A stretch of DNA of 59,567 nt from an uncultured Clostridia bacterium (GCA_944387495.1 CALXFD010000007.1:1-59567); one strand, 5' to 3'. Shown: positions 1-7,684, counted from the first letter of the stretch. Notes: generated by a model not told the origin, from the letters alone. Made by a program: numbers and translations.

Positions 1-1
1 T

Positions 2-74
2 GTACAATACAGAGTTCATTCCCAAGTTGCCTAGTACCTAATCAAAAAATGTCCAATTTTTTGGGTTCAGTACA
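2..74. repeat. Terminal inverted repeat, left copy (73 bp)
   Basis: These 73 bases are the perfect reverse complement of positions 59495-59567. The inner part, between two GTAC tetranucleotides, is itself an imperfect palindrome with A-rich and T-rich arms, as at the tip of an insertion sequence or a repeat hairpin. No transposase is in the window. Either the window is flanked by two oppositely oriented copies of a mobile-element end, or an assembler stopped at this repeat on both sides. Confidence 0.9.
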
Positions 75-312
75 ATTGCCATCCTCTTATTTTAGTTATA
101 TTAAATATCTTACAAAAATGTGAATGACTGCAAGCATTGCAAATGCACCATCTGTATATGTGCCAAATATTTTTACTTGCTGGTAATTGTAAAAAATAAA
201 TCGTTATGATAGAATGAAAATGCTTAATGAAGATTTAAAACACGATAAAGAATTATTAAAAATTTTATTAGAGCATAAAAACAAATAAAAAGATTTTTAA
301 AGGGAGAGTGTC
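75..312. other. Leader region with remnants of reading frames, no convincing gene
   Basis: No complete gene is visible. On the plus strand a 24-codon frame at 214-288 encodes a Lys/Leu-rich peptide that could be the C-terminal tail of a regulator. On the minus strand a frame of about 33 codons without a start (roughly 93-195) ends in a hydrophobic segment and may be the tail of a membrane protein. Both are probably truncated by whatever the left terminal repeat belongs to. A good ribosome binding site (GGGAGAG, 301-307) precedes the next gene. Confidence 0.35.
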
Positions 313-663
313 ATGAAGGAAGAAATGGAAAAATATATTAATGAAAATTATGATATTTTACAAGAGTATCCATGGAAAAAATACCCAAACTATGCAACAT
401 TTAAGCATAAAAATAATAAAAAATGGTTTGCTCTTATAATGGATGTACCATTCCAAAAGCTAAAAATAGATAAAGATGGCATAGTAGGTATAATAAATCT
501 AAAAAATATTCCTGAAATAATAGGCGGATTACGAAAAGAAGCAGGAATATTGCCAGCATATCATATGAATAAAGAATATTGGATTAGTGTTTTACTAGAT
601 GGTACAGTTTCAAAAGAAGAAATATGTAAGCTAATTGATATAAGCTATGAATTAACAAAATAA
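313..663 (+). CDS. MmcQ/YjbR family protein
   Basis: A 116-residue protein with the pattern of the MmcQ/YjbR (CyaY-like fold) family: an N-terminal helix, then a YPNYATFKHKNNKKWFALIM-like strand region (residues about 23-42), a conserved central LKNIPEIIGGLRKE segment, and a C-terminal YHMNKEYWISVLLDG strand followed by a helix. The length is normal for the family. The molecular role is unknown in general; a DNA-binding role has been suggested from the fold. The start ATG follows a GGGAGAG site by five bases. The next gene starts 28 bases downstream, so the two may be co-transcribed. Family assignment is by motif recognition. Confidence 0.8.
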   Translation: MKEEMEKYINENYDILQEYPWKKYPNYATFKHKNNKKWFALIMDVPFQKLKIDKDGIVGIINLKNIPEIIGGLRKEAGILPAYHMNKEYWISVLLDGTVSKEEICKLIDISYELTK

Positions 664-691
664 AATGCAATTTTAGGAGGAAAAATCTTTG

Positions 692-1051
692 ATGGAACAT
701 TCTAAAAAAAGAGTATTTTTAATTACTGGAACTATTATGTTTGTAGTAATTTTTATGTACATAATAATATCAATAGTAAATGAAAAAACAGAAATATTAT
801 ATACTACATCATATTCTTTATCATTTGGAAGTAGAACAATAAAAATTTATAAAAATGGGAAAGTTTACGAAGATACGGAAATAGAGGAACCTAATCATAA
901 GCCTGATTATAAATACCTAAAAACTTTAAGTAAAGATAATCTAAAAGAATTGAACTCTATGCTGGAAAACAATGATAATAGTGAAACTATAAAAGAATAC
1001 GTAACACAGTTAGTTTATGGCGTTAGAAATTTCAATGACTTGGAAAATTAA
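692..1051 (+). CDS. Small membrane-anchored protein, function unknown
   Basis: About 119 residues with one N-terminal membrane segment (residues about 9-29, rich in Ile, Val and Phe) followed by a hydrophilic domain predicted to lie outside the cell. The outer part has Tyr/Ser-rich strands and an acidic Lys-rich C-terminal half. No family was recognised. I take ATG 692 as the start because AGGAGG (675-680) ends 11 bases upstream; TTG at 689 is an equally usable alternative. The gene probably shares a transcript with the upstream YjbR-like gene. Confidence 0.6.
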   Translation: MEHSKKRVFLITGTIMFVVIFMYIIISIVNEKTEILYTTSYSLSFGSRTIKIYKNGKVYEDTEIEEPNHKPDYKYLKTLSKDNLKELNSMLENNDNSETIKEYVTQLVYGVRNFNDLEN

Positions 1052-1144
1052 ATTATATAATTACAATTATAGACTTTTAAAAGCAAATAATTTAATTTTA
1101 CATCCTTATATAAATAAATAATAAAACAAAAAATATAAAAATAC

Positions 1145-1175
1145 TTAACTTAAAGTTAACTTCAACCTATATAAT
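1145..1175 (+). promoter_or_regulatory. MerR-type promoter with operator in a 19-bp spacer
   Basis: A -35-like TTAACT (1145-1150) and a TATAAT -10 (1170-1175) are separated by 19 bp, longer than the optimal 17. The spacer region holds an inverted repeat, TTAAAGTT/AACTTCAA (1150-1165, 7 of 8 positions paired), centred in it. This long-spacer plus central-dyad layout is typical of promoters activated by MerR-family regulators of the NmlR/AdhR type. The regulator gene is not in the window. The site drives the hydrolase at 1213. Confidence 0.65.
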
Positions 1176-1212
1176 GTTAAATAGAATAATAAAAAATAGG
1201 AGGTAATGAATA

Positions 1213-2244
1213 ATGGAAAAGATTAATTACGGAGAATTAGAAGATATTGAAATAAAAGAGGAAGAGGTTACTTATACAGAAGAATGGGATAAAGTATTTC
1301 CTAAAAATGATAAGGTAAATCATAAAAAAGTAACATTTGTTAATCATTTTGGAATAACACTTGTTGCAGACCAATATGAACCAAAAGATTATGAAGGAAA
1401 ACTACCAGGAATAGCAGTATGTGGACCTTATAGTGCAGTAAAAGAACAAGTTTCAGGAAGATATGCACAAGAAATGGCATCAAGAGGATTTTTAACAATA
1501 GCATTTGACCCATCATATTATGGAGAATCAGGAGGGTTACCTCGCTATATGAATTCTATTGATCATTGTGTTGAAGATTATCAATCTGCTATTGATTATT
1601 TGTCAAATTTAGACAATGTAGACAAAGAAAAACTAGGAATCATAGGAATATGTGGATGGGGAGGTTATGCACTTCAAACTGCATCATTGGATACAAGAAT
1701 AAAAGCAACAATAACTTCTACAATGTATGATATGAGTAGAGTAACCGCTTTTGGATATAATGATGTAAATGATGAAAATGCAAGATATGAAGCTCGTATA
1801 GAATATAATAATGTGAGAACAGAAGACTATAAAAACAAAAAATACACCTTAGTAGGAGGAAATCCAAATCCAGAAGAATTGCCAAAAGATGCTCCACAAT
1901 TTTTAAAGGATTATGTTGATTTTTATAAGATTCGTGGTTACCATAAAAGGTCATTGGGCTCAAATAATGGATTTTCATACAGCTCACTAAGTTCACTTAT
2001 GAATACCAAAATGCTAGACTATATTAATGAAATTAGAAGTGCAGTCTTAATGATACACGGGGAAAAAGCACATTCTTGTTATTTTAGTAAAGATGCTTAT
2101 AAAAAAATGACGGAAAATGGAAAATATAATAAAAACAAAGAACTTATGATTATTCCAAATGCAGTTCATTGTGATTTATATGATAATTTAGATGTAATTC
2201 CTTTTGATAAAATGGAAGAATTCTTAAAAAATAATTTAAAATAA
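1213..2244 (+). CDS. Alpha/beta hydrolase with Cys at the nucleophile position
   Basis: A 343-residue alpha/beta hydrolase related to the YcjY/dienelactone-hydrolase group. The nucleophile elbow reads GICGWGG (about residue 146), so the usual Ser of GxSxG is Cys, as in dienelactone hydrolases. A candidate acid is in the strand ending LMIHGEKAH (about residue 280) and the catalytic His is in PNAVHCDLY (about residue 316). An oxyanion/cap region, SGRYAQEMASRGF, follows the first strands. There is no signal peptide, so it should be cytosolic. The start follows AGGAGG (1198-1203). It is transcribed from the MerR-type promoter and followed after 59 bp by a small ferredoxin, which suggests a stress- or electrophile-induced detoxification unit. 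The substrate is unknown. Confidence 0.8.
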   Translation: MEKINYGELEDIEIKEEEVTYTEEWDKVFPKNDKVNHKKVTFVNHFGITLVADQYEPKDYEGKLPGIAVCGPYSAVKEQVSGRYAQEMASRGFLTIAFDPSYYGESGGLPRYMNSIDHCVEDYQSAIDYLSNLDNVDKEKLGIIGICGWGGYALQTASLDTRIKATITSTMYDMSRVTAFGYNDVNDENARYEARIEYNNVRTEDYKNKKYTLVGGNPNPEELPKDAPQFLKDYVDFYKIRGYHKRSLGSNNGFSYSSLSSLMNTKMLDYINEIRSAVLMIHGEKAHSCYFSKDAYKKMTENGKYNKNKELMIIPNAVHCDLYDNLDVIPFDKMEEFLKNNLK

Positions 2245-2303
2245 ATATTTTATAATATAATTATTTTGATTAATTATAATTTATAGTAAGAGGAGATGAT
2301 ATT

Positions 2304-2492
2304 ATGGAAAGAAAACTAAAAATGATAATAGAGAATTGCCCTCAAAATCACAAATGTCCTGCTGTAAATGTTTGTCCAGTTGGTGCATTAAGTCAGGAAG
2401 GTTTTGAAGCACCTAAAATAGATTATGATAAATGTATAAGATGTGGTAAATGTTCAAATTTTTGCCCTAAAAAAGCATTAGTATTAGAATAA
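2304..2492 (+). CDS. 4Fe-4S binding ferredoxin-like protein
   Basis: A 62-residue protein with a classical second cluster motif CIRCGKCSNFCP (about residues 44-55). Its first motif is irregular: the Cys residues at about 12, 18 and 24 are spaced C-x5-C-x5-C before a CP, instead of CxxCxxC. It may therefore carry one canonical cluster and one unusual or absent cluster. The start follows AGAGGAGATG. It is likely an electron-transfer partner co-transcribed with the preceding hydrolase, and a terminator follows directly. Confidence 0.8.
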   Translation: MERKLKMIIENCPQNHKCPAVNVCPVGALSQEGFEAPKIDYDKCIRCGKCSNFCPKKALVLE

Positions 2493-2505
2493 AAATTGCA
2501 AATGT

Positions 2506-2545
2506 AATGAGAGTAGTTATATTGATAATTACTCTCATTTTATTA
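2506..2545 (+). terminator. Intrinsic terminator after ferredoxin
   Basis: A 10-bp perfect stem, AATGAGAGTA (2506-2515) paired with TACTCTCATT (2530-2539), is followed by a T-rich tail. It closes the hydrolase-ferredoxin unit. Confidence 0.75.
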
Positions 2546-2603
2546 TCAAAAATTGAACTCTTTTCATAGTATATAAGGATATGAAACGAAAGGAGAATAA
2601 ATT

Positions 2604-2765
2604 ATGGATTATGAATTAATGATGAATGGAAATGTAAAAATAGGTCAAAGAGCACCAGATTTTACGGCAACTACAACATTTGGAGAAATTAGCCTAAATG
2701 ATTATAAAGGAAAGTGCCTAGTATTATTTTCACATCCAGGTGACTTTACCCCTGTAAAGTCTTAA
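2604..2765 (+). pseudogene. Peroxiredoxin, N-terminal fragment (interrupted by insertion)
   Basis: This frame starts at ATG 2604 behind AAAGGAG and encodes the start of an AhpC/Prx6-type peroxiredoxin: [10 protein letters not shown], then [14 protein letters not shown]. At that point, immediately before the peroxidatic Cys codon, the frame runs into the element and ends two codons later (KS, stop at 2763-2765). The missing remainder starts at 7078 (FTPVCTTEM) on the far side of the element. As it stands, the 53-residue product lacks the catalytic Cys and cannot be active. Precise excision of 2743-7077 or an equivalent interval would restore one frame of roughly 240 codons. Confidence 0.9.
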
Positions 2766-2772
2766 TCTTTGG
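2743..2772 (+). repeat. Left attachment site (attL)
   Basis: The shared core ACTTTACCCCTGTA (2743-2756) overlaps the element-side half-site GTAAAGTCTTAATCTTTGG (2754-2772). The reverse complement of this half-site matches the right element-side half-site (7066-7084) at 15 of 19 positions. The reconstructed attP is thus a near-palindrome centred on CCCC, as expected for a serine-recombinase dimer site. Confidence 0.75.
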
Positions 2773-2913
2773 ATGAATATAAAAAATGCCTGATATTGCC
2801 TATAATTTTCGATGTAGATAAGTTAATCAAATTTTGCTTTTAAGTGGCACAGAATCGATTGTGGAGCGATTGACCAGAAAAAATGGAGCCTTTTTAAGGC
2901 TCCGAAATTTCTA

Positions 2914-3603
2914 TCAAATTACATTTATTCTTTTAGCATTGATTAATTTGGCGATTCTTTTGATGTTTTCTCCTCCCTTTCCTATAACAAGACCTTTATA
3001 CAAATCATGAACTTTAATTGTAACTACTTTTCCTTTGGCATCCATTTTTTTAATAAATACAACATTATGCCTGTTATGTGTAAATGGTAGGTTTTTCTCA
3101 CAAACCTTAATATATCCTGTAGGAATATACTGTTCATAACAGCGATTAGGTTCATAGTCAGGAATTGAAAATGTTGTTATTAAGGAAGAAATTCCATCAT
3201 CAAGAGATTTTGCCTTAAATTCTTTTTCAAAAACCTTTGCTTGTTCTGTAGCAACTTCTTGGCAACACCGGAAATAAATAGATTTGACTAATTCATATTC
3301 ATCCGGATTACGTACTTCCTCTGTATACGATTTAGATATGAGTACATAATCTCCAATTTTCAAATCGAATTCATATAAAGGTGCTGTAATTTCAACAACT
3401 TTCGTATCAACAGCTGTTAAAACATATCGACAAGGTTCGAAAAATCCATCACCTTCCAAGTAAGAATCAATGCCATTTTCCTCAAGTTTTTTCATAAGTA
3501 AAGAATCAATTTCATTTACCTCAAAACTAGAAACTGAAGAAAAATCTTCTTTACGAAGTTCTGCATACATATCGTCCAATTTGACCCATTTGTAATTTGA
3601 CAT
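2914..3603 (-). CDS. KH-domain protein carried by the element
   Basis: A 229-residue protein whose last 30 residues form a KH RNA-binding motif with the GxxG loop IGKGGENIKRIAKL. The N-terminal 190 residues contain a mixed alpha/beta region with many Glu, Tyr and Phe residues that I do not recognise. There is no signal peptide or membrane segment. The start ATG is set by AAAAGGAGG on the minus strand, about 8 bases away. The leader contains a perfect GNRA-type hairpin (3628-3645). Being carried as cargo with an Abi_2 gene suggests an RNA-directed role, but this is inference. Its GC content is somewhat higher than that of neighbouring chromosomal genes. Confidence 0.7.
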   Translation of the reverse strand: MSNYKWVKLDDMYAELRKEDFSSVSSFEVNEIDSLLMKKLEENGIDSYLEGDGFFEPCRYVLTAVDTKVVEITAPLYEFDLKIGDYVLISKSYTEEVRNPDEYELVKSIYFRCCQEVATEQAKVFEKEFKAKSLDDGISSLITTFSIPDYEPNRCYEQYIPTGYIKVCEKNLPFTHNRHNVVFIKKMDAKGKVVTIKVHDLYKGLVIGKGGENIKRIAKLINAKRINVI

Positions 3604-3627
3604 ATAAAATACCTCCTTTTAATTGTA

Positions 3628-3645
3628 TCGGAGGTTTCCCTCCGA
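3628..3645 (-). promoter_or_regulatory. GAAA-tetraloop hairpin in leader of KH gene
   Basis: On the minus strand TCGGAGG-GAAA-CCTCCGA forms a perfect 7-bp stem with a GNRA tetraloop, ending about 25 bases before the start codon. The 3' arm CCTCC could alternatively pair with the real ribosome binding site (AGGAGG, on the minus strand at 3612-3617). A translational switch, possibly autoregulation by the KH protein, is therefore conceivable. Confidence 0.5.
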
Positions 3646-3941
3646 AAGTTTATTTGTTTCGAAGAGAATTACTCTTATATATTAAAAGTATAGCATAATT
3701 TACATAAAAAAGCAAATTGAAGTTTTTATGAATCAAAAGTAATTTATTTCATACAGTTATTGGTCTAAAATTAGAGACCTACAAAAGCCTACTCCATTTT
3801 TAAAGAGCACCCTGCTAAAAGCCACGCTTTTAGGCAGTTAGAGGGATACGAGACGTCTCCCTGATCCTGCAAGCAAAAGATGAATAAATTTTATAGAAAT
3901 AAATACACTAATGTTAGTAGGTAGAAAATTTAATGTTTTGC
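3646..3941. other. Gene-free stretch with a GC-rich structured segment
   Basis: No open frame is supported here. Positions about 3808-3872 are locally GC-rich and strongly folded. One hairpin pairs CTGCTAAAAGC with GCTTTTAGGCAG around a short loop; a second has outer arms GGGA/TCCC around the palindrome GAGACGTCTC. This could be a structured RNA or the leader of the minus-strand KH gene. The strand cannot be decided by eye, and no known riboswitch class is assigned. Confidence 0.4.
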
Positions 3942-3971
3942 TTGACAAAATCAAGTATAAGATGTTATACT
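3942..3971 (+). promoter_or_regulatory. Sigma-A promoter for the Abi RNA/gene
   Basis: Consensus TTGACA (3942-3947) and TATACT (3966-3971) are separated by 18 bp. Transcription would start near 3978, just before the paired hairpins. Confidence 0.75.
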
Positions 3972-3977
3972 ATCTGC

Positions 3978-4063
3978 AGTAGATCAGTACTTCAGTAATC
4001 CTACGGGACTGAAGTCGGAATAGATTAGTACCTCGTGTAACCTTAGGTTCCGAGGTCTTTTCT
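3978..4063 (+). ncRNA. Two-hairpin RNA upstream of Abi_2 gene (abiF-motif-like)
   Basis: Two consecutive stem-loops share similar heads (CAGTAC and TTAGTAC). Hairpin 1 pairs ACTTCAGT (3989-3996) with ACTGAAGT (4008-4015). Hairpin 2 pairs ACCTCG (4030-4035) with CGAGGT (4051-4056), with an inner AACC/GGTT stem, and is followed by a T-rich stretch that could terminate transcription. A structured RNA upstream of AbiF/AbiD genes is a described bioinformatic motif. Assignment here rests on position and architecture, not on a covariance-model match. Confidence 0.65.
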
Positions 4064-4083
4064 TACAAAATAGGAGGTAATTA

Positions 4084-5013
4084 TTGGAAAAAGAATTCAA
4101 AACAATAGATGAGCAAATAGAATTATTGCAAAACAGAAACTTACACATAGAAAATGAAAACATTGCTAGAGAAATACTATTAAACAATAACTACTATTAT
4201 TTGATAAATGGATACAAAGATGTATTTTTAAATAAAAATAGTAAAGAAGAAAAATTTGCTAATGGAACTACTCTAGAAGAAATTTATAGTTTATACGAAT
4301 TTGATAGAAAAATAAGAATTATATTTTTAGAATATATCTTATTAGTAGAAAGAAAAATTGATACTTATATAGCATATGATTTCTCAAAAAATTATGGTCA
4401 TAAAAATTATTTAATTCCAGAAAATTTTAATAATTCAAATAAAAATAGAGAGTTAATTCTTAAATTTATAAATGATATTAATCTTGAAATATCACATCAA
4501 TATAAAAATTCCAATAAGATGATTATACATTATTTAGATACGTATAAATATATTCCTTTATGGGTATTGATTAGAATTTTATCTTTTGGAAAAGTTTCAA
4601 AATTTTATAGTTTTATGAAGCAAAAAGAACAAAATAATATAAGTAGAAAATTTAATATACAAAGTGAAACGTTAAAAATATATTTAATAAACCTAGGCAA
4701 TGTACGAAATATATGTGCTCATGATGAAAAACTATATGATGTTAGATTAAAAAAGAGAATAAATATTACTGATTATCACAGACAATTAATGTTAACAAGA
4801 AAAGATAATAAAACTGCATATGCAACAAGAGATTTATTTTCTGTAATAATTATATTAAAAATATTGTTAGAAAAAGACGTTTTTAATGAATTTTATCATA
4901 ATATTATTGCAAAAATAGAAAAATTAGAAACTCAACTTTTTACAATAAAAATAGATAAAGTATTATTCAAGATGGGATTTCCTAAAAATTATAGAAATTT
5001 ATTTGAACTATGA
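4084..5013 (+). CDS. Abi_2 (AbiD/AbiF) family abortive-infection protein
   Basis: A 309-residue protein of the Abi_2 family, thought to act in abortive phage defence as a HEPN-fold nuclease. Visible family marks are the N-terminal YYLINGYKD segment (about residues 38-46), the FDRKIR...YILLVERKI helix pair (about residues 74-97), and a C-terminal RNICAHDEKLYDVR stretch (about residues 209-222) containing the HEPN RxxxxH motif (R-NICA-H). It starts at TTG 4084 behind AGGAGG. The two-hairpin RNA upstream probably belongs to the same system, perhaps as its inhibitor. It has the lowest GC of the element's genes and is likely cargo protecting the host of the element. Confidence 0.85.
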   Translation: MEKEFKTIDEQIELLQNRNLHIENENIAREILLNNNYYYLINGYKDVFLNKNSKEEKFANGTTLEEIYSLYEFDRKIRIIFLEYILLVERKIDTYIAYDFSKNYGHKNYLIPENFNNSNKNRELILKFINDINLEISHQYKNSNKMIIHYLDTYKYIPLWVLIRILSFGKVSKFYSFMKQKEQNNISRKFNIQSETLKIYLINLGNVRNICAHDEKLYDVRLKKRINITDYHRQLMLTRKDNKTAYATRDLFSVIIILKILLEKDVFNEFYHNIIAKIEKLETQLFTIKIDKVLFKMGFPKNYRNLFEL

Positions 5014-5206
5014 ATAACTTTTTTGCAACATTTATATAAAAAAATTGGACTCCTATTGTCAGAAGGATATATTTTGTGTATCTAAAACAGGAGGTGATTT
5101 TTTGATTGTAAAGAAAAATTATAGGTATTAGAATTTTGTAAAGTAATTTTAGACTAAAAGAGATATTTGTTTATTTCTTTTTGCATAATATTTAGAGAGA
5201 AATATT

Positions 5207-5440
5207 ATGGAGGAGTTAAATAATATGCAAATTACTTCTAATGGAATTTCTAATACAAAATATATGCAAATTTATTTAACTAAAGAAGAATTAACAATCC
5301 AAGAAATACAAGATAAGATAAAAGAATATAAGAAGCAAAAATATAAAATAGGAATATTTGTAACAGGAAAAGAAAACTATCCCGAAATTCTTAAAAAAAT
5401 AGTTACAAAACAAGTGGAATTATCAGATAATGTATGTTAA
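5207..5440 (+). CDS. Small recombinase-adjacent protein, function unknown
   Basis: A 77-residue soluble protein rich in Lys, Glu and Ile. A central helix of about residues 33-46 is followed by a beta-strand IGIFVTGKENYPEILKKIV region. Small proteins at this position are frequent next to large serine recombinases in Firmicutes elements, but I cannot assign a family or activity. An alternative start lies at ATG 5225. It ends 37 bp before the recombinase start and is probably co-transcribed with it. Confidence 0.6.
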   Translation: MEELNNMQITSNGISNTKYMQIYLTKEELTIQEIQDKIKEYKKQKYKIGIFVTGKENYPEILKKIVTKQVELSDNVC

Positions 5441-5477
5441 CATAGACCAAGAGCAATATCAGGCAAAAGGAGGAAAA

Positions 5478-7059
5478 ATGACAGTTGTGCGGATATTGTA
5501 GATTGTCTAGAGATGAAGATAAAGAAAATTATTCAAGCATAGAAGAACAAAAAAGAATAATTAAAGAATATGCTTCAATTCGTAATTGGAATATTGATGA
5601 CAAAGACTTCTACATAGATGACAATGTTTCGGGATATACCTTTAACAGACCTGAGTTTACAAAGATGTTAGAAAAAGTAAAGGGAGGAAAAATTGATGTA
5701 GTTATAGCAAAAGACTTATCAAGAATAGGAAGAAATAATGGAAAAGTTTTGGTACTTATAGATGAATTTAAAAATATGCAAAAAAATTTAATATTAGTTT
5801 CTGAAATGGGTGGTTCTTATGATGTATTAAATGACAGAGATGACTGCATAGGCATTACAACTTGGTTTAATGAAAGATATGTAAAAGATTGTTCAAGAAA
5901 AACAAGAGACCATATGTATTCAAAACAAAAAACAGCAAGGCTTATAATGGGAAATTACTATGGTTATGAAAAAATTTTCAAAGATAATATACCAATGCTA
6001 TACGTTATTGAAGAACTGAAACCAGTTATTAAACTTATATTCAAATTATATGTTGAAGATAGAATGGGTTTTCAAAAAATTAGTCAAGAATTAAATACAA
6101 AATATAATTATCCTACACCATCTAAATATTATAGAGAAAAACATTTAGAAAGAGGCAGAATATATAAGCATAAAGTGCAGGAAAAATGGACAAAAGATAT
6201 GGTAAGTAATATTTTGAAAAATGAAATTTATACTGGAACTTTGATTACTCATAAAAAAAGAACTGTAAATATAAGAGGAAAAGCTGTAAAATTGCCTAAA
6301 GAGGAGCAATTTATATTTGAGAATCATCATGAAGCTATTATTTCAAAAGAAATATTTAATTTAGCACAAGAAATAAGAACTAAAAAATTAAAACAAAATA
6401 CATCAAGCACAAATAAAAAAAGAGACTATTATTTTTCAGGAATGTGCATATGTAATGATTGTGGCTCTGGTATGTCAGGAATTATGATTAAAAGGAAAGT
6501 AACTGAAAAAGGTTATGATTGTTCAAAGTATAGGCAATTTGGAACAAAGGCTTGTCATTGCCATGAAGTAAAGGAAAAAGATATTTTAATTCATTTAAAA
6601 GAGTTTTTGAGATTTACAAAACAGAAATATTTAGAAGAAATAAAAAGTATAAAAATTGAAATAAAACAAGATAAAAAAGAAAATAATAAATATAAATTGC
6701 AAAATAAATTAAATATTTTAAATGAAGAATATAAAATGCTAATTAATCAAAAAATAAAAGAACTAGCATCTAGAAATAATTCTGTGCAAAGAGAAATCAT
6801 AGAAAATACATATAAAGAATTAGAAAAAGAAAAAATGCAAAGTATTACCTATTTGCAAGAATTAATCCAAAATGATGAAAAGAAGAATTTAGAAGATAAA
6901 ATTCATAAATTAAAAACATCATTAGAATATTTTGATGAGATTATAAACGCAAGTAAGCCAAACAGAATTATATTACAAATGATAATTGACAAAATTTATA
7001 TACATAGAGATAAAACCATTAGATTTAAGCTAAAAACAGACATTGAAAAATTAATTTAA
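5478..7059 (+). CDS. Large serine recombinase (integrase) with a frame break after codon 4
   Basis: This is the site-specific recombinase expected to integrate and excise the surrounding element. AGGAGG (5468-5473) points to ATG 5478, but that frame stops after seven codons. Removing one G at 5491/5492 gives MTVVRYCRLSRDED and an open frame of 526 residues with catalytic Ser at position 10. The resolvase domain covers about residues 5-150 (IAKDLSRIGRN), followed by the recombinase domain and a zinc ribbon (CICNDCGSG...CHCHEV, about residues 325-365), then a long Lys/Glu coiled coil (residues about 390-490). The layout resembles TnpX/TndX. Without the correction, translation would have to begin at TTG 5485 without its own binding site. 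Confidence 0.85.
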
Positions 7060-7065
7060 ACACAC

Positions 7066-7091
7066 CCAAAGATGTGCACTTTACCCCCGTA
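7066..7091 (+). repeat. Right attachment site (attR)
   Basis: The element-side half-site CCAAAGATGTGCACTTTAC (7066-7084) overlaps the shared core ACTTTACCCCCGTA (7078-7091). It pairs as an inverted repeat with the left half-site at 2754-2772. The host-side sequence then continues with the peroxiredoxin Cys codon TGC (7092-7094). Confidence 0.75.
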
Positions 7092-7640
7092 TGCACAACA
7101 GAAATGATTGCATTCACAAGAGCACATACATATTTTAGTCAGTTAAACACAGAACTGCTAGGATTAAGTGTAGACAGCAATTCTTCACATCTAGCATGGA
7201 TGTATGATATATACTGTAAAACAGGAATAAAAGTATCATTTCCTATTATAGCTGACCGAAATGGAGAAATAGCAAGAAAATATGGAATGATATCAAGTGA
7301 CATAAGCAATACAGAAACAGTAAGAAATGTATATATAATAGATGATAAAGGTGTAATAAGAACCATATTAATATATCCAATGAACATAGGGAGATTTATA
7401 CCAGAGATAATTAGAATAGTTCAAGCATTACAAATGGCAGATTGTGCAGAAGGAGCAACAGCTGCTAATTGGATTCCAAATCAGCCAGTAATAGTTCCAT
7501 CTCCAAAAACTTTTGAAAAATTAGAAAATAGAGTTAATTATATAAGAGAAAATAGAAATGGCATAAGCTGGTATTTAAGTTTTAAAGAAGCACCAGAAGA
7601 TTGTATTATTCAAGATTGTAATAATTTAATGACAGAATAA
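7074..7640 (+). pseudogene. Peroxiredoxin, C-terminal fragment
   Basis: The frame holds FTPVCTTEM with the peroxidatic Cys (codon 7092-7094), then the rest of a Prx6/AhpC-like protein: PIIADRNGEIARKYGM, a VRNVYIIDDKGVIRTILIYP strand pair, and a long C-terminal extension ending near NWIPNQPVIVPSP. A GTG at 7074 could nominally start translation, but it lies inside the attachment site with no ribosome binding site. I read it as the distal part of the gene beginning at 2604, separated by the element. A terminator follows at 7645. Confidence 0.88.
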
Positions 7641-7644
7641 TAAA

Positions 7645-7684
7645 AAATAGTGCAAGTATTTAGTAAATAATTGCACTATTTTTT
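7645..7684 (+). terminator. Terminator after peroxiredoxin
   Basis: An 11-bp perfect stem, AAATAGTGCAA (7645-7655) / TTGCACTATTT (7671-7681), is followed by T residues. It marks the native 3' end of the split peroxiredoxin gene. Confidence 0.85.

Larger units (their letters stand above)
2743..7091. mobile_element. ~4.3 kb serine-recombinase integrative element inside a peroxiredoxin gene
   Basis: The element is bounded by a 14-base direct repeat, ACTTTACCCC(T/C)GTA, at 2743-2756 and 7078-7091, which differ at one position. It carries, in order, a KH-domain gene on the minus strand, a two-hairpin RNA, an Abi_2/HEPN gene, a 77-residue protein and a large serine recombinase. There is no relaxase or transfer gene, so it is a non-conjugative or mobilisable element. 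It splits the peroxiredoxin exactly at FTPV|C. The recombinase gene lies at the right edge, ending 18 bp before the repeat, the usual position for an integrase. Confidence 0.88.

Noticed and set aside
110..123. Second BceR-like box TTACA-AAAA-TGTGA near the left end
   Set aside because: It has one mismatch to the consensus and no downstream Bce gene; likely chance in AT-rich DNA.
7074..7640. Independent AhpC-like gene starting at GTG 7074
   Set aside because: It lacks a ribosome binding site and the N-terminal strands; the missing part is at 2604-2756 across the element.
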